In this document: one piece after another, positions 5,484 to 5,908 of the stretch
Layout: each line of letters starts with the position of its first letter
Numbering within the stretch: position 1 is the first letter of the stretch
Assembly: GCA_946482385.1 (NCBI GenBank)
Contig: CAMLRI010000157.1
Location: 1-5,908 of the forward strand
Origin: an uncultured Cellvibrio sp.
GTDB lineage: Bacteria; Pseudomonadota; Gammaproteobacteria; Pseudomonadales; Cellvibrionaceae
Direction of reading: 5' to 3'
Length of the DNA stretch: 5,908 nt
Made by a program: the position numbers and the translations under genes
The notes under the pieces: generated by a model
What the model was told of the DNA's origin: nothing
What the model saw: only the letters and a program-made list of their open reading frames with translations
Database searches by the model: none

Positions 5484-5908
<425 letters not shown>

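Overview
The window looks like ordinary chromosome of a gammaproteobacterium, most likely Cellvibrio or a close relative in Cellvibrionaceae. This rests on gene order and protein character, not on a database match. DUF4426-rdgB-hemW is an order I know from Pseudomonas-type genomes. A Crc-type protein divergent from pyrE, and slmA close to pyrE, are also familiar from Pseudomonas and enteric genomes respectively. Seven genes are visible, with two cut by the window edges.

Layout. At 1-400 (+) is the 3' part of a DUF4426 gene. The gap 401-613 holds a nested palindromic repeat (426-516) and a rho-independent terminator (562-590). Next are rdgB (614-1234, +) and hemW (1236-2426, +), one base apart and probably co-transcribed. 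A strong bidirectional terminator (2428-2459) separates hemW from the convergent crc-like gene (2487-3257, -). The 212-bp divergent region 3258-3469 carries a probable crc promoter and two tandem hairpins, the second terminator-like, in front of pyrE (3470-4117, +). pyrE is followed closely by a secreted DUF4124/coiled-coil protein gene (4136-4810, +). That gene's stop codon overlaps the stop of the convergent slmA (4807-5436, -). Upstream of slmA on the same strand is argB (5484-5908, -), whose 5' end lies outside the window.

The genes are housekeeping. RdgB cleans the nucleotide pool, HemW is a radical-SAM haem chaperone, PyrE makes OMP in pyrimidine synthesis, ArgB acts in arginine synthesis, and SlmA couples division-site choice to the nucleoid. 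The Crc-like protein belongs to the exonuclease III/EEP fold family, but several catalytic residues are replaced. It is therefore better read as a post-transcriptional carbon-catabolite regulator than as a nuclease.

I see no CRISPR array, tRNA, rRNA, insertion sequence with a transposase, phage genes or defence system. The items most worth a second look are the nested palindrome with an embedded ribosome-binding-site-like motif, the pyrE leader hairpins, and the altered active site of the Crc-like protein.
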